DNA of 64,000 bases from Petrimonas sulfuriphila (GTDB taxonomy: Bacteria; Bacteroidota; Bacteroidia; Bacteroidales; Dysgonomonadaceae). Below the pieces are notes generated by a model. That model was not told the origin of the DNA, searched no databases, and saw nothing but the letters and a program-made list of their open reading frames with translations. The stretch is from NCBI RefSeq assembly GCF_051201015.1, contig NZ_JBPEHI010000007.1, one strand, 5' to 3'. Each line of letters begins with the position of its first letter. Positions within the stretch are counted from its first letter, which is position 1. The translations under genes were made by a program, and so were the position numbers. Of the stretch, positions 24,931 through 33,878 are shown in pieces.

Positions 24931-25953
24931 TTATTTAACGATAGTCCTCAAATAGGAAACAAAGCCTGCAAGATCTTCCTCCGTAGTATCCCACGAACAG
25001 ACAAGGCGTCTTTCGTTCTGCTCCACATCCCAGTCGTAAAAGAAATAGCGCTCACGAAGCTGAGTTGTTTCTTCTTCCGAAAGAGTAAAAAATACGGCAT
25101 TCGATTGAACTTCCTGCGTCAGCTTAACTCCGGCCTTTCGCATCCCGGCTGCCAGCTTTTGTGCCGCAGCATTCGAATTTTGTGCGTTTTCCAGCCAGAT
25201 ACCCTCGTTGAAGTAGGGAATAAACTGTGCCGATATAAACCGCATTTTGGAATACAACTGGGAAGCCTGCTTGCGGTAATACCTTATGTTTTCTGCCAGT
25301 TCTTTGCGTAAGGGAACAAGTACTTCGCCTACCATTAGTCCGTTTTTCGTCCCTCCAAAAGTAAAGATATCCACTCCGCAATCCACCGTCATCTCTTTCA
25401 CTGAAACATTGAGAAAAGCACAGGCATTGGCCATACGAGTCCCATCAACAAAAAGGTACATACCGTGTTCGTGTGCGAGATCGGCAAGCAGCTTTATTTC
25501 CCGGGGCGTATAGGCTGTTCCCATCTCGGTTGTTTGCGAGATAGCGATTACCTTCGGCTGGGAATGATGTTCCACACCAAATCCGTGCAATAACGGACGA
25601 ACCATCTCGGGAGTAAGTTTTCCGTCGGACGTTACAATTTCCTTCAACGCACAACCGGTGAATTTGGTGGGAGCACCACACTCGTCCACTGCAATATGGG
25701 CGGTTGAGGCGCAAATGATGTGATGAAAGGGCAACGTACAGGCTTGCAAAGCAGTAATGTTTGCTCCGGTACCGTTAAAAACAAAAAGGGGTTCAATATC
25801 CTCTTTTCCAATCAGTCGTTTCACTGCTTTCTCCGCTTCCCGTGTCCAGTCATCATCACCGTAACCAATTGTATGATTTCTGTTGGCATCAATTATCGCC
25901 TGCAACATCAGCGGATGGACACCCGAATTATTATCGCTTCCGAAACTTCGCAT
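24931..25953 (-). CDS. Low-specificity L-threonine aldolase
   Basis: A 340-residue PLP enzyme of fold type I that splits L-threonine or allo-threonine into glycine and acetaldehyde. Visible signatures are 'GSDNNSGVHPLMLQAI' at the start, 'HIAVDECGAPTKFTGC', 'LFVDGTRMANACAFL' with the PLP-contact Asp/Arg, and 'DIFTFGGTKNGLMVGE' with the Schiff-base lysine. Length is normal. Transcribed from promoter-like boxes 25-45 bases upstream. Confidence 0.92.
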   Translation of the reverse strand: MRSFGSDNNSGVHPLMLQAIIDANRNHTIGYGDDDWTREAEKAVKRLIGKEDIEPLFVFNGTGANITALQACTLPFHHIICASTAHIAVDECGAPTKFTGCALKEIVTSDGKLTPEMVRPLLHGFGVEHHSQPKVIAISQTTEMGTAYTPREIKLLADLAHEHGMYLFVDGTRMANACAFLNVSVKEMTVDCGVDIFTFGGTKNGLMVGEVLVPLRKELAENIRYYRKQASQLYSKMRFISAQFIPYFNEGIWLENAQNSNAAAQKLAAGMRKAGVKLTQEVQSNAVFFTLSEEETTQLRERYFFYDWDVEQNERRLVCSWDTTEEDLAGFVSYLRTIVK

Positions 25954-25976
25954 AAATTTTTATTGTAAATGAAACA

Positions 25977-26002
25977 CAAAGGTACAAAACATTGCAAAGT
26001 TA
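25977..26002 (-). promoter_or_regulatory. Two overlapping -7 boxes before the threonine aldolase gene
   Basis: On the minus strand TACCTTTG (25977-25984) and TAACTTTG (25995-26002) both match TAnnTTTG; either could be used. Confidence 0.45.
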
Positions 26003-26036
26003 ACCCCTATTTATTTGTCCCATTATTGGCTTTCAT

Positions 26037-27401
26037 CTACTTTTTCACCGGTACCGGCATCTTTTCCGTATCCGTTTTTGCAGAACTCATCCGTAAGGGA
26101 TTGGATACATCCTCAAAAATTTCCAGACCGAAATAGGGGACAGCCGCCGTTACGTGATCGAAAATATCCGACATGATGTTCTCATATTCCGTCCAGCTGG
26201 TAGTCGCCGTAAAAAGATAAAGTTCCAGCGGTAGTCCCTGGGCAGTAGGAGCTAGCTGACGTACCAAAAGCAAGAGTTCCTGATGTACCTGGGGATGGTT
26301 TTTCAGATACAACTCCACGTATTTTCTGAAAAGGCCCATGTTGGTAAAATTCCGACCGTTCAGGGGAAGGCTTCTGTCAGCACCCGTTGCGTTGTTGAAC
26401 GAATCGATAATTTGTTTTCGCTCATCGATATAGCCTGAAAGAAGTTGTATTTTTCTGAAATGTTCCAACTCCTCCTCGTTTACATAATGGATGGTGGATT
26501 GTTTTATGTTTATGGCTCTCTTGATACGCCGCCCACCCGCTTCAGTCATCCCACGCCAGTTTTGAAAAGCCTCCGTAACCAGGGAGTATGGAGGAATGGT
26601 GGTGATGGTTTTATCGAAATTCAGGATCTTAACGGTCGTAAGGTTTATTTTGATGACATCACCGTCCACGCCGTACTTGGGCATGGTTATCCAGTCACCG
26701 ATGCGGACCATGTCGTTGGAAGACACCTGGATACTCGCCACAAGGCCCAGAATGGTATCCTTAAAAATCAACAGTAATATGGCTGATGCCGCACCCAGGC
26801 CAGCCAGGATAGTGGTTGGGGTTTTTCCGATAAAAAGAGATATAATGACGATGGCGCCAATGGCGTAGACAAATATCCGGATGAGTTGTCCGAAACTTTC
26901 CACCGGTTTATCCTTAAAGTTGTCTTTTGTTTTAAGGGTGTCTGTGAACGCATTAATAACCGACACGCTCAACCACATGAAATAAAAGACAAAAAACACG
27001 TCGAACACTTTGAGCGAAAGCCTCATCGCAACAGGAAAATCGTTAAAGATAATTGGAATAGCTCCTTTGATTATGCTGATGGGGATGATCATCGCCAAGT
27101 ACTTCGGGAACTTGTTGTTTATCAAGTGGCGGCTGATGGTCAGACGGTTTATTTTTACGGCTTTGTTGAGAATAACCGTAATAAGCTTGCGCAACATCGT
27201 TTGCATCACATACACGAGTACAACGAGAATGACAGACAGGAAGATAGAGTTGATAACCCCAATGTAGGTGTCCGGGACGCCTGTACCGTGAAGAAAATCC
27301 TTCGACCAACCGCTGATCAGGTTCGTTACTTGCTGCGAAAAACTCTCTACCCTGTCACTGGCTACGTTGTCTTTCAATTGTTCCATTTCGTCTTGTATCA
27401 T
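26037..27401 (-). CDS. MscS-family mechanosensitive channel
   Basis: A 454-residue inner-membrane protein with about five N-terminal helices before the MscS core. The pore helix and beta domain are seen in 'TILAGLGAASAILLLIFKDT' and 'GLVASIQVSSNDMVRIGDWI', followed by 'INLTTVKILNFDKTITTIPP', the classic MscS beta-domain segment. The extra C-terminal domain (from about 290) resembles the E. coli YbdG branch. It protects against hypo-osmotic shock. Monocistronic, with its own promoter. Confidence 0.9.
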   Translation of the reverse strand: MIQDEMEQLKDNVASDRVESFSQQVTNLISGWSKDFLHGTGVPDTYIGVINSIFLSVILVVLVYVMQTMLRKLITVILNKAVKINRLTISRHLINNKFPKYLAMIIPISIIKGAIPIIFNDFPVAMRLSLKVFDVFFVFYFMWLSVSVINAFTDTLKTKDNFKDKPVESFGQLIRIFVYAIGAIVIISLFIGKTPTTILAGLGAASAILLLIFKDTILGLVASIQVSSNDMVRIGDWITMPKYGVDGDVIKINLTTVKILNFDKTITTIPPYSLVTEAFQNWRGMTEAGGRRIKRAINIKQSTIHYVNEEELEHFRKIQLLSGYIDERKQIIDSFNNATGADRSLPLNGRNFTNMGLFRKYVELYLKNHPQVHQELLLLVRQLAPTAQGLPLELYLFTATTSWTEYENIMSDIFDHVTAAVPYFGLEIFEDVSNPLRMSSAKTDTEKMPVPVKK

Positions 27402-27433
27402 AACGCTCTTTTAGTCTTTCCGTTTCTGAAATA

Positions 27434-27461
27434 CAAAGGTAAACATTATTGGTATAGACAA
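27434..27461 (-). promoter_or_regulatory. Predicted promoter of the MscS gene
   Basis: On the minus strand TTG (27459-27461), 17-base spacer, TACCTTTG (27434-27441). Confidence 0.5.
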
Positions 27462-27484
27462 CCCTTTAAAACTCTAAATGAAGC

Positions 27485-27608
27485 TTAAGAAACTGTTTTG
27501 TATTTTCATCTCTTCAAAATAACCCGCTACTGTGTGCACACTGAAAATCCAAATCCATCCCAAAATAGGCCTGAAACAGGGCGTGAAAAATTCAAAACAG
27601 TTTCTTAA
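27485..27608. repeat. MITE-like element with perfect terminal inverted repeats
   Basis: TTAAGAAACTGTTTTG (27485-27500) is repeated exactly as CAAAACAGTTTCTTAA (27593-27608); beyond one mismatch the pairing goes on for five more bases (ATTTT/AAAAT), giving 22-bp arms. The 80-base interior has no coding potential. It lies between the promoters of two divergent genes. Both ends begin with the palindrome TTAA, which could be the target-site duplication. It could instead be a long structured RNA; the even, perfect ends favour a non-autonomous mobile element. Confidence 0.6.
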
Positions 27609-27625
27609 ATACCTATGAAAAACAG

Positions 27626-27655
27626 GTTGTATTTAATGAAATAAACGTATATTTG
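27626..27655 (+). promoter_or_regulatory. Predicted promoter of the carboxynorspermidine synthase operon
   Basis: TTG (27627-27629), an 18-base spacer and TATATTTG (27648-27655) match the Bacteroidota promoter. The leader is about 100 bases. The promoter begins just 18 bases after the MITE-like element. Confidence 0.6.
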
Positions 27656-27764
27656 TGTCCTCAGAAAAGGAGAACAGGCGTCGAATAACAGCGGGATGCA
27701 ACATAACATCCTTAGGTTGACCAACAACTTCAAATCTGATGTAATTAATCTAAAAAAAGGAAAA

Positions 27765-28967
27765 ATGGGAAAAGTATTGATTATCGGTGCAGGCGGCGTA
27801 GGTACTGTTGTTGCCAATAAAGTAGCTCAAAACAGCCGGATTTTCACGGATATTATGCTGGCAAGCCGCACAAAAAGCAAGTGTGATGCCATTGCTGAAG
27901 ATGTTAAACGGAGAACGGGTGTTACCATCAAAACGGCTAAAGTAGATGCCGATAGCGTACCCGAACTGGTAACGCTCTTCAACGAATTCAAACCGGAGCT
28001 GGTCATTAATGTAGCGCTGCCCTACCAGGATCTAACCATCATGGATGCCTGTTTAGCATGTGGAGTAAACTATTTAGACACAGCTAACTACGAACCCAAG
28101 GATGTAGCCAAATTCGAATATAAATGGCAGTGGGCCTATCGGGACAAGTTCCGTGAGGCAGGGCTGACAGCCATCCTGGGTTGCGGATTTGATCCGGGCG
28201 TAACCAGCATTTTCACGGCGTATGCCGCGAAGCATCATTTCGATGAGATACATTACCTGGATATTGTAGACTGTAATGCGGGCGACCACGGCAAAGCCTT
28301 TGCTACCAACTTCAACCCCGAGATCAACATACGCGAAGTTACCCAGAAAGGGAAATACTGGGAAAACGGGAAATGGGTAGAGACCGAACCGCACGAGATC
28401 CATCAACCGCTCAACTATCCCAACATAGGCCCAAAAGAGTCGTACGTCATTTATCACGAAGAGCTGGAATCGCTTGTGAAAAATTTTCCAACCCTCAAGC
28501 GCGCACGTTTCTGGATGACCTTTGGACAAGAATACCTCACGCACTTACGCGTAATTCAAAATATCGGAATGGCACGCATCGACGAGGTGGAATATAACGG
28601 GCAGAAGATTGTACCCATCCAGTTCCTCAAAGCCGTTCTGCCCGATCCGGGCGAACTGGGAGAAAACTACACGGGCGAAACATCTATCGGGTGCCGTATC
28701 CGCGGAATTAAAGACGGAAAAGAGCGGACATACTATATCTACAACAATTGCAGCCATCAGGCCGCTTACGAGGAAACAGGAGCACAGGGTGTAAGTTATA
28801 CCACGGGAGTTCCGGCAACCATAGGCGCGATGATGTTTATGCAGGGGCTATGGAAAAAACCGGGCGTGTTTAACGTGGAAGAATTTAATCCCGACCCGTT
28901 CATGGAACAGCTCAACAAGCAAGGCCTCCCCTGGCACGAATTGTTTGATGTGGATCTGGAAGTTTGA
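27765..28967 (+). CDS. Carboxynorspermidine synthase / saccharopine dehydrogenase family
   Basis: A 400-residue NAD(P)H-dependent oxidoreductase. The start at 27765 is chosen because it follows an AAGG-type ribosome site and gives the Rossmann motif at once, 'MGKVLIIGAGGVGTVVANK'; an upstream in-frame ATG at 27696 is close to the transcription start. Further signatures are 'GVNYLDTANYEP', 'ILGCGFDPGVTSIFTAYAA' and 'SGVPATIGAMMFM'-like C-terminal residues. The family includes carboxynorspermidine dehydrogenase, which condenses aspartate semialdehyde with a diamine for spermidine-type polyamines in Bacteroidota; no decarboxylase partner lies in the window. First gene of a rightward cluster with pyrBI. 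Confidence 0.85.
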   Translation: MGKVLIIGAGGVGTVVANKVAQNSRIFTDIMLASRTKSKCDAIAEDVKRRTGVTIKTAKVDADSVPELVTLFNEFKPELVINVALPYQDLTIMDACLACGVNYLDTANYEPKDVAKFEYKWQWAYRDKFREAGLTAILGCGFDPGVTSIFTAYAAKHHFDEIHYLDIVDCNAGDHGKAFATNFNPEINIREVTQKGKYWENGKWVETEPHEIHQPLNYPNIGPKESYVIYHEELESLVKNFPTLKRARFWMTFGQEYLTHLRVIQNIGMARIDEVEYNGQKIVPIQFLKAVLPDPGELGENYTGETSIGCRIRGIKDGKERTYYIYNNCSHQAAYEETGAQGVSYTTGVPATIGAMMFMQGLWKKPGVFNVEEFNPDPFMEQLNKQGLPWHELFDVDLEV

Positions 28968-28985
28968 TGTAAATCCTCACGTCAT

Positions 28986-29903
28986 ATGAAAGCCAAAAGT
29001 TTAGTAAATATCAGCGACTACGGCAAAGAAGATATCCTCCGGATACTGAAAGCAGCTACAGCGTTCAAAGCCAATCCCAACCGCGATTTATTGCAGGGAA
29101 AGGTATGCGCTACATTGTTTTTTGAGCCTTCCACGCGTACACGCTTAAGTTTCGAGACGGCCGTGAACCGGCTCAGGGGAAGAATTGTCGGATTTTCCGA
29201 TGCAGCCACCAGCAGTTCCACCAAAGGGGAATCACTGAAAGATACCATCATGATGGTGGGCAACTACGCCGACCTCATTATCATGCGCCACCACCTGGAA
29301 GGATCGGCGCGCTATGCATCTGAAGTCTCTCCGGTACCGATCATTAACGCCGGTGATGGTTCCAACCAGCATCCCACGCAAACTTTGCTCGATTTATTCA
29401 CCATCTACGAGACTCAAGGGACGATGGAGAACCTCACCATTACCATCGTGGGAGATCTGAAATACGGCCGTGCCGTGCACTCACTCATTCAGGGATTATC
29501 CCATTTCCATCCATCGTTCAACTTTGTGGCGCCGGAGGAATTAAAAATTCCCGAGAAGTACAAAGTGTTTTGTGACAACCTGAATATCCCTTACAGGGAA
29601 TATACCGAATTTTCATCCGAAGCCATTGCTTCCGCAGATATTCTTTACATGACCCGGGTTCAGCGCGAACGTTTTACCGACCTGATGGAATACGAAAAGG
29701 TAAAGAACATCTATGTTCTTCACAATGAAATGTTGAACAACTCCAGGGATAACCTGAAGGTACTCCATCCGCTTCCGCGTGTGAAAGAAATCAATCAGGA
29801 TGTGGATGAGAATCCAAAAGCCTATTATTTTCAACAGGCTGAAAACGGCGTTTATACCCGTCAGGCTGTCATCTGTGATTTGCTGGATATCCGTCTGGAT
29901 TGA
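28986..29903 (+). CDS. pyrB: Aspartate carbamoyltransferase catalytic chain
   Basis: A 305-residue enzyme that joins carbamoyl phosphate and aspartate in the second step of pyrimidine synthesis. The carbamoyl-phosphate loop is 'LFFEPSTRTRLSFETAVNRL', the aspartate site includes 'GDGSNQHPTQTLLDLFTI', and 'HPLPRVKEI' is the conserved 240s-loop region. It pairs with pyrI, which starts 31 bases later, so the holoenzyme is of the allosteric E. coli type. Confidence 0.96.
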   Translation: MKAKSLVNISDYGKEDILRILKAATAFKANPNRDLLQGKVCATLFFEPSTRTRLSFETAVNRLRGRIVGFSDAATSSSTKGESLKDTIMMVGNYADLIIMRHHLEGSARYASEVSPVPIINAGDGSNQHPTQTLLDLFTIYETQGTMENLTITIVGDLKYGRAVHSLIQGLSHFHPSFNFVAPEELKIPEKYKVFCDNLNIPYREYTEFSSEAIASADILYMTRVQRERFTDLMEYEKVKNIYVLHNEMLNNSRDNLKVLHPLPRVKEINQDVDENPKAYYFQQAENGVYTRQAVICDLLDIRLD

Positions 29904-29934
29904 ATAAGGTAGATTATCATAACAAACGTACAAG

Positions 29935-30387
29935 ATGGGAAAAGAATTACAAGTAGCGGCACTGGAGAACGGAACGGCAATCGACCATATTCCGACCCGG
30001 GAGTTATTCAAGGTGGTTGCCTTGCTCCAGTTACAAAAGCTGGATAACCGGATCACTATCGGGAATAACTTAAAAAGCAGCAAGATGGGTGCAAAGGGAA
30101 TCATCAAGGTCTCCAACAAATTCTTCAAGGAAGACGAGATAAACCGCATTGCACTGGTTGCCCCCAACGTCAACCTGAACATTATCCGGGATTACGAAGT
30201 GATTGAAAAGAAAAAAGTGACACTCCCCGATGAAATTATCGAAATTGTAAAATGCAATAACCCGAAATGCATCACCAATAACGAACCGATGAAAACCCGC
30301 TTCGAAGTGGTGGACAAAGAAAATGTGGTGTTGCAGTGCCACTATTGCGAATTGAAAATCAAGAAAGAAGAAATCGTCTTAAAGTAG
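29935..30387 (+). CDS. pyrI: Aspartate carbamoyltransferase regulatory chain
   Basis: A 150-residue subunit with the N-terminal nucleotide-binding domain ('NGTAIDHIPTRELFKVVAL') and a C-terminal zinc domain with four cysteines in 'VKCNNPKCITNN' and 'VLQCHYCELK'. It binds CTP or ATP and tunes PyrB. Normal length; 22 bases before the flavin reductase gene. Confidence 0.96.
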   Translation: MGKELQVAALENGTAIDHIPTRELFKVVALLQLQKLDNRITIGNNLKSSKMGAKGIIKVSNKFFKEDEINRIALVAPNVNLNIIRDYEVIEKKKVTLPDEIIEIVKCNNPKCITNNEPMKTRFEVVDKENVVLQCHYCELKIKKEEIVLK

Positions 30388-30409
30388 TTGCCGGGTAACA
30401 CGAATACAA

Positions 30410-30976
30410 ATGAAACAGAACTGGAAGCCGGGAACACTGATCTATCCCCTTCCCGCGGCAATGATATCGTGCGGAAGCCATCCCGACGAGTACAACATAA
30501 TCACCGTCAGTTGGCTGGGAACCCTTTGCACCAATCCGCCGATGTGTTATATTTCCATTCGTCCCGAACGGCATTCGTACGAAATCATCAAGCGAAACAT
30601 GGAGTTTGTTATCAACCTCACCACCGAAGAACTGGCTCAGGCCACCGACTGGTGTGGGGTACGCTCGGGGAAGGATTACAATAAGTTCCACGAAACGGGA
30701 TTAACACCTGCAAAAGCAGTAGCGGTAAACGCTCCCGTCATCGAAGAATCCCCGCTCTGCATCGAGTGCCGCGTAAAGGAAATCATCACGCTCGGATCGC
30801 ACGACATGTTTATCGCCGATGTGGTAAACGTGCAGGCGGATGACAAGTATTTTGATGCCGAAACCGGAAAATTCGATATGCAAAACGCCAGGCTCCTCGC
30901 CTACTCGCACGGCAATTATTACGGACTGGGTGAACATATTGGAAAATTCGGATGGAGTGTGAAGAAAAAAAAATGA
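30410..30976 (+). CDS. Flavin reductase-like FMN-binding protein
   Basis: A 188-residue protein of the flavin reductase-like domain family (split barrel). 'PLPAAMISCGSHPDEYNII' and 'PPMCYISIRPERHSYEIIKR' are the FMN-binding segments, with 'FVINLTTEELAQATDWCG' after them. Such proteins bind FMN and act as NAD(P)H:flavin reductases or electron carriers; a paired oxidase is not apparent. Part of the rightward cluster (gaps of 22 and 19 bases). Confidence 0.85.
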   Translation: MKQNWKPGTLIYPLPAAMISCGSHPDEYNIITVSWLGTLCTNPPMCYISIRPERHSYEIIKRNMEFVINLTTEELAQATDWCGVRSGKDYNKFHETGLTPAKAVAVNAPVIEESPLCIECRVKEIITLGSHDMFIADVVNVQADDKYFDAETGKFDMQNARLLAYSHGNYYGLGEHIGKFGWSVKKKK

Positions 30977-30995
30977 TAAGAGTTAAATAAACCAT

Positions 30996-31934
30996 ATGCC
31001 CGTAAATTTACCCGATAAACTCCCAGCCATAGAGATCCTGAGCAAGGAACATATTTTCGTGATGAGCGACCTGCGTGCCTCCACGCAGGATATCCGTCCG
31101 TTGAAGATACTCATCCTCAACCTGATGCCGCTTAAGATCACTACCGAAACCGATTTAATAAGGCTGCTATCCAACTCTCCCCTGCAACTGGAAATTGAGT
31201 TTCTGGGATTGAAATCCCATACGCCTAAAAATACACCCATCGAGCATTTGCAGACGTTTTACAAAACGTTTCCTAAAGTAAAAGAAAGCTATTACGACGG
31301 CTTTATCGTTACCGGCGCACCCGTGGAATTATTGCCGTTCGAAGAAGTGCGGTATTGGCAGGAGCTGACCGGGATCTTCGATTGGGCCCGTACGCATGTG
31401 ACCTCCACGTATTACATCTGCTGGGCAGGACAAGCGGCGATGTATCATTTTTATGGCATCCGGAAATATCCGCTGGACAAGAAAATTTTTGGAGTGTTCC
31501 CACATACCGTCAACGATAAAGCGTTCCCGCTTTTCCGCGGATTCGACGACGAGTTTTTTGCTCCACACAGCCGCCACACGACGGTTTCTGCCGAGGAGAT
31601 TTCCCAACACCCCGAACTGACTATCCTCTCACAGTCTGAAGAAGCAGGAGTATACATCGTGGCCTCCCGCGGTGGACGTGAGCTCTACGTAACCGGGCAT
31701 TCTGAATATTCACCCCTCACGCTACACAACGAATATACGCGTGATATGCAAAAGGGATTGGACTCGGTGGAACTCCCCAAAAACTATTACAAGGATAACG
31801 ACCCACAAAAACAACCGGTTGTCTTGTGGAGAAGCCACGCAAACCTTTTGTTTATAAACTGGCTTAATTACTTTGTATATCAGGCAACTCCATTTGATTT
31901 GAAAAAGATAAAAGAGTTAGGGGATTTAACCTGA
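30996..31934 (+). CDS. metA: Homoserine O-acyltransferase MetA, predicted acetyl-CoA type
   Basis: A 312-residue enzyme of methionine synthesis that activates the hydroxyl of homoserine. The catalytic triad residues fall at canonical numbers: Cys142 in 'YICWAGQAAMYHFYG', His235 and Glu237 in 'YVTGHSEYSPL'. Residue 111, in 'TGAPVELLPFEEV', is glutamate. In this family Glu111 goes with acetyl-CoA use and Gly111 (as in E. coli) with succinyl-CoA, so the protein is more likely an O-acetyltransferase despite the usual succinyltransferase name. It ends 10 bases before the U32 peptidase gene. Confidence 0.94.
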   Translation: MPVNLPDKLPAIEILSKEHIFVMSDLRASTQDIRPLKILILNLMPLKITTETDLIRLLSNSPLQLEIEFLGLKSHTPKNTPIEHLQTFYKTFPKVKESYYDGFIVTGAPVELLPFEEVRYWQELTGIFDWARTHVTSTYYICWAGQAAMYHFYGIRKYPLDKKIFGVFPHTVNDKAFPLFRGFDDEFFAPHSRHTTVSAEEISQHPELTILSQSEEAGVYIVASRGGRELYVTGHSEYSPLTLHNEYTRDMQKGLDSVELPKNYYKDNDPQKQPVVLWRSHANLLFINWLNYFVYQATPFDLKKIKELGDLT

Positions 31935-31944
31935 CCCCGCCTGG

Positions 31945-33783
31945 ATGAATGGAAAGATGAAAGCTCCACGAATCGTTGAACTTCTCGCCCCTGCCAAAAA
32001 TAAGGAGATCGGAAAAGAAGCCATCCTTCACGGTGCCGATGCCGTCTACATAGGTATCTCGGGATTCAGTGCACGGATGGCTGCAGGAAACAGTATCGAA
32101 GATATTGCCGAGTTGGTGGAATTTGCGCATCAGTACAACGCCAAAGTGTATGTTGCGTTGAACACCATCCTTTACGACCATGAACTCTTACAGGTGGAGA
32201 AGCTCATCCGGGATTTATACCGTATACACGCCGATGCCGTTATCGTCCAGGACATGGGCATTTTGCAACTGAACCTGCCTCCTATCCCGCTCCACGCCAG
32301 CACGCAGACCGATAATCGTACCGTGGAAAAAGTGCAGTTTTTAGAAAACGCGGGATTCACACAGGTAGTGCTTGCACGGGAATTATCCCGGGATCAGATT
32401 GCCGAAATTTCGTCACAAACCAGCATTGCGCTGGAGGTTTTTGTTCACGGTGCCCTCTGTGTTTCCTACAGCGGGCAATGCTACATCAGCCAAGCCATAA
32501 CGGGTCGGAGCGCCAACCGCGGAGAGTGTGCACAAATTTGCAGGCTACCTTTTGATTTGCAGGATGCCGATGGGCGTATTGTTCGAAAAAATGCACACCT
32601 GCTTTCCTTAAAAGACTTCAATCAGTACGATAACCTCGAAGAGCTGCTGGATGCCGGCGTTTCATCGCTCAAGATAGAAGGACGGCTGAAAGACGTTACG
32701 TATGTTAAAAACGTAGTTGCTGCCTACCGGCAGCGATTGGACAGCATTTTCAGGAAACGGCCCGAGTATGTGCAAGCTTCATCGGGGAGAAGCGAAATCA
32801 ATTTTACACCCAATTTATCAAAGAGTTTTAACCGGGGATTTACCCACTATCTTTTCAACGGCAGGCAACACGATATCGGCTCTTTCGAATCTCCCAAATC
32901 CATCGGTGAATTTGTGGGAACGGTAAAAACCGTGGGCAGAAACTGGCTTTCGTTAAGCACAACACTCACCATTAACAACGGTGACGGATTGTGTTTTATG
33001 GATAAAGACGGGTTAAATGGTTTTCGCGTAAACCGCTCTGAAGGCGGCAGGATTTTTCCGGCCGTAATGCCCGGCCTCAGCGCAGGAACAAAGGTGTATA
33101 GAAATTACGATCACGACTTTGAAAACTGGTTAACCAAAAAAACAGCGGAGCGAAAAATTGCTGCGAATATTTTTATCCGAGAGATCCCTACCGGGTTCGC
33201 ATTACAAATCTCTGACGAGGACAACCACTCCTACACATTTTCAGTAATTCTAGAAAAGCAGACCGCGCAAAAGCCGCAACAGGAAAATATCCGTACTCAG
33301 CTCTCCAAAACGGGAACTACCCTGTTCAGCGTAAAATCCATCGACATCCGGTTTTCCAAGGAGTGGTTCATCCCCTCCTCCCTGCTAGGAGAATGGCGTA
33401 AACAACTGATTTCAGGTTTACTAGCGGTCAGAAAAATCAATTACCGGCAGGAACGCAGCCCGATCCCACCCACAACACACGCCTATCCCGAAAAAGAGCT
33501 TACCTACTTAGGTAACGTCTCCAACAGCAACAGCGGTTCTTTTTACTTACAACACCGGACGAAAATTTTACAACCCGCATTTGAACAAGTTCAGCAAAAA
33601 AACGTTCCACTCATGTTCACCAAACATTGCATCAAGTTTGCATTGGGTTGGTGTCCGCGTGAGACCAAAGAGAAAGCCGGTTTTCGTGAGCCGTTCTATC
33701 TGATCAATCAACAGAACAAATTAAAACTCTCGTTCGATTGCCGGAAATGCGAAATGCGGGTTTCTCTTGAAAATCAAAAATAA
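31945..33783 (+). CDS. U32-family peptidase / RlhA-like protein
   Basis: A 612-residue protein. The N-terminal U32 domain carries 'ELLAPAKNKEIGKEAILHG' and 'EVFVHGALCVSYSGQCYIS', then the cysteine-containing stretch 'RSANRGECAQICRLPF'. 'SLKIEGRLKDVTYVKNVV' and the long C-terminal part resemble the YdcP/RlhA group, which hydroxylates C2501 of 23S rRNA using an iron-sulfur cluster and prephenate-linked chemistry in E. coli. Two more cysteines lie in the last ten residues ('SFDCRKCEMRV'). Whether it is a hydroxylase or a collagenase-like peptidase is not proven from sequence. Confidence 0.85.
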   Translation: MNGKMKAPRIVELLAPAKNKEIGKEAILHGADAVYIGISGFSARMAAGNSIEDIAELVEFAHQYNAKVYVALNTILYDHELLQVEKLIRDLYRIHADAVIVQDMGILQLNLPPIPLHASTQTDNRTVEKVQFLENAGFTQVVLARELSRDQIAEISSQTSIALEVFVHGALCVSYSGQCYISQAITGRSANRGECAQICRLPFDLQDADGRIVRKNAHLLSLKDFNQYDNLEELLDAGVSSLKIEGRLKDVTYVKNVVAAYRQRLDSIFRKRPEYVQASSGRSEINFTPNLSKSFNRGFTHYLFNGRQHDIGSFESPKSIGEFVGTVKTVGRNWLSLSTTLTINNGDGLCFMDKDGLNGFRVNRSEGGRIFPAVMPGLSAGTKVYRNYDHDFENWLTKKTAERKIAANIFIREIPTGFALQISDEDNHSYTFSVILEKQTAQKPQQENIRTQLSKTGTTLFSVKSIDIRFSKEWFIPSSLLGEWRKQLISGLLAVRKINYRQERSPIPPTTHAYPEKELTYLGNVSNSNSGSFYLQHRTKILQPAFEQVQQKNVPLMFTKHCIKFALGWCPRETKEKAGFREPFYLINQQNKLKLSFDCRKCEMRVSLENQK

Positions 33784-33792
33784 TCGGTTGTA

Positions 33793-33823
33793 GATTCGGA
33801 TTATGAAAATAAAAGCCCGAATC
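33793..33823. repeat. Inverted repeat after the U32 gene
   Basis: GATTCGG (33793-33799) and CCGAATC (33817-33823) form a 7-bp stem with a 17-base loop, 10 bases after the U32 stop. No T-run follows, so it is at best a weak terminator or mRNA 3' end structure. Confidence 0.3.
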
Positions 33824-33878
33824 CGTCAAAAAATGACTAAAAATCGTCACATAAAAAAATCCAAAATAGTTTCTAAGT

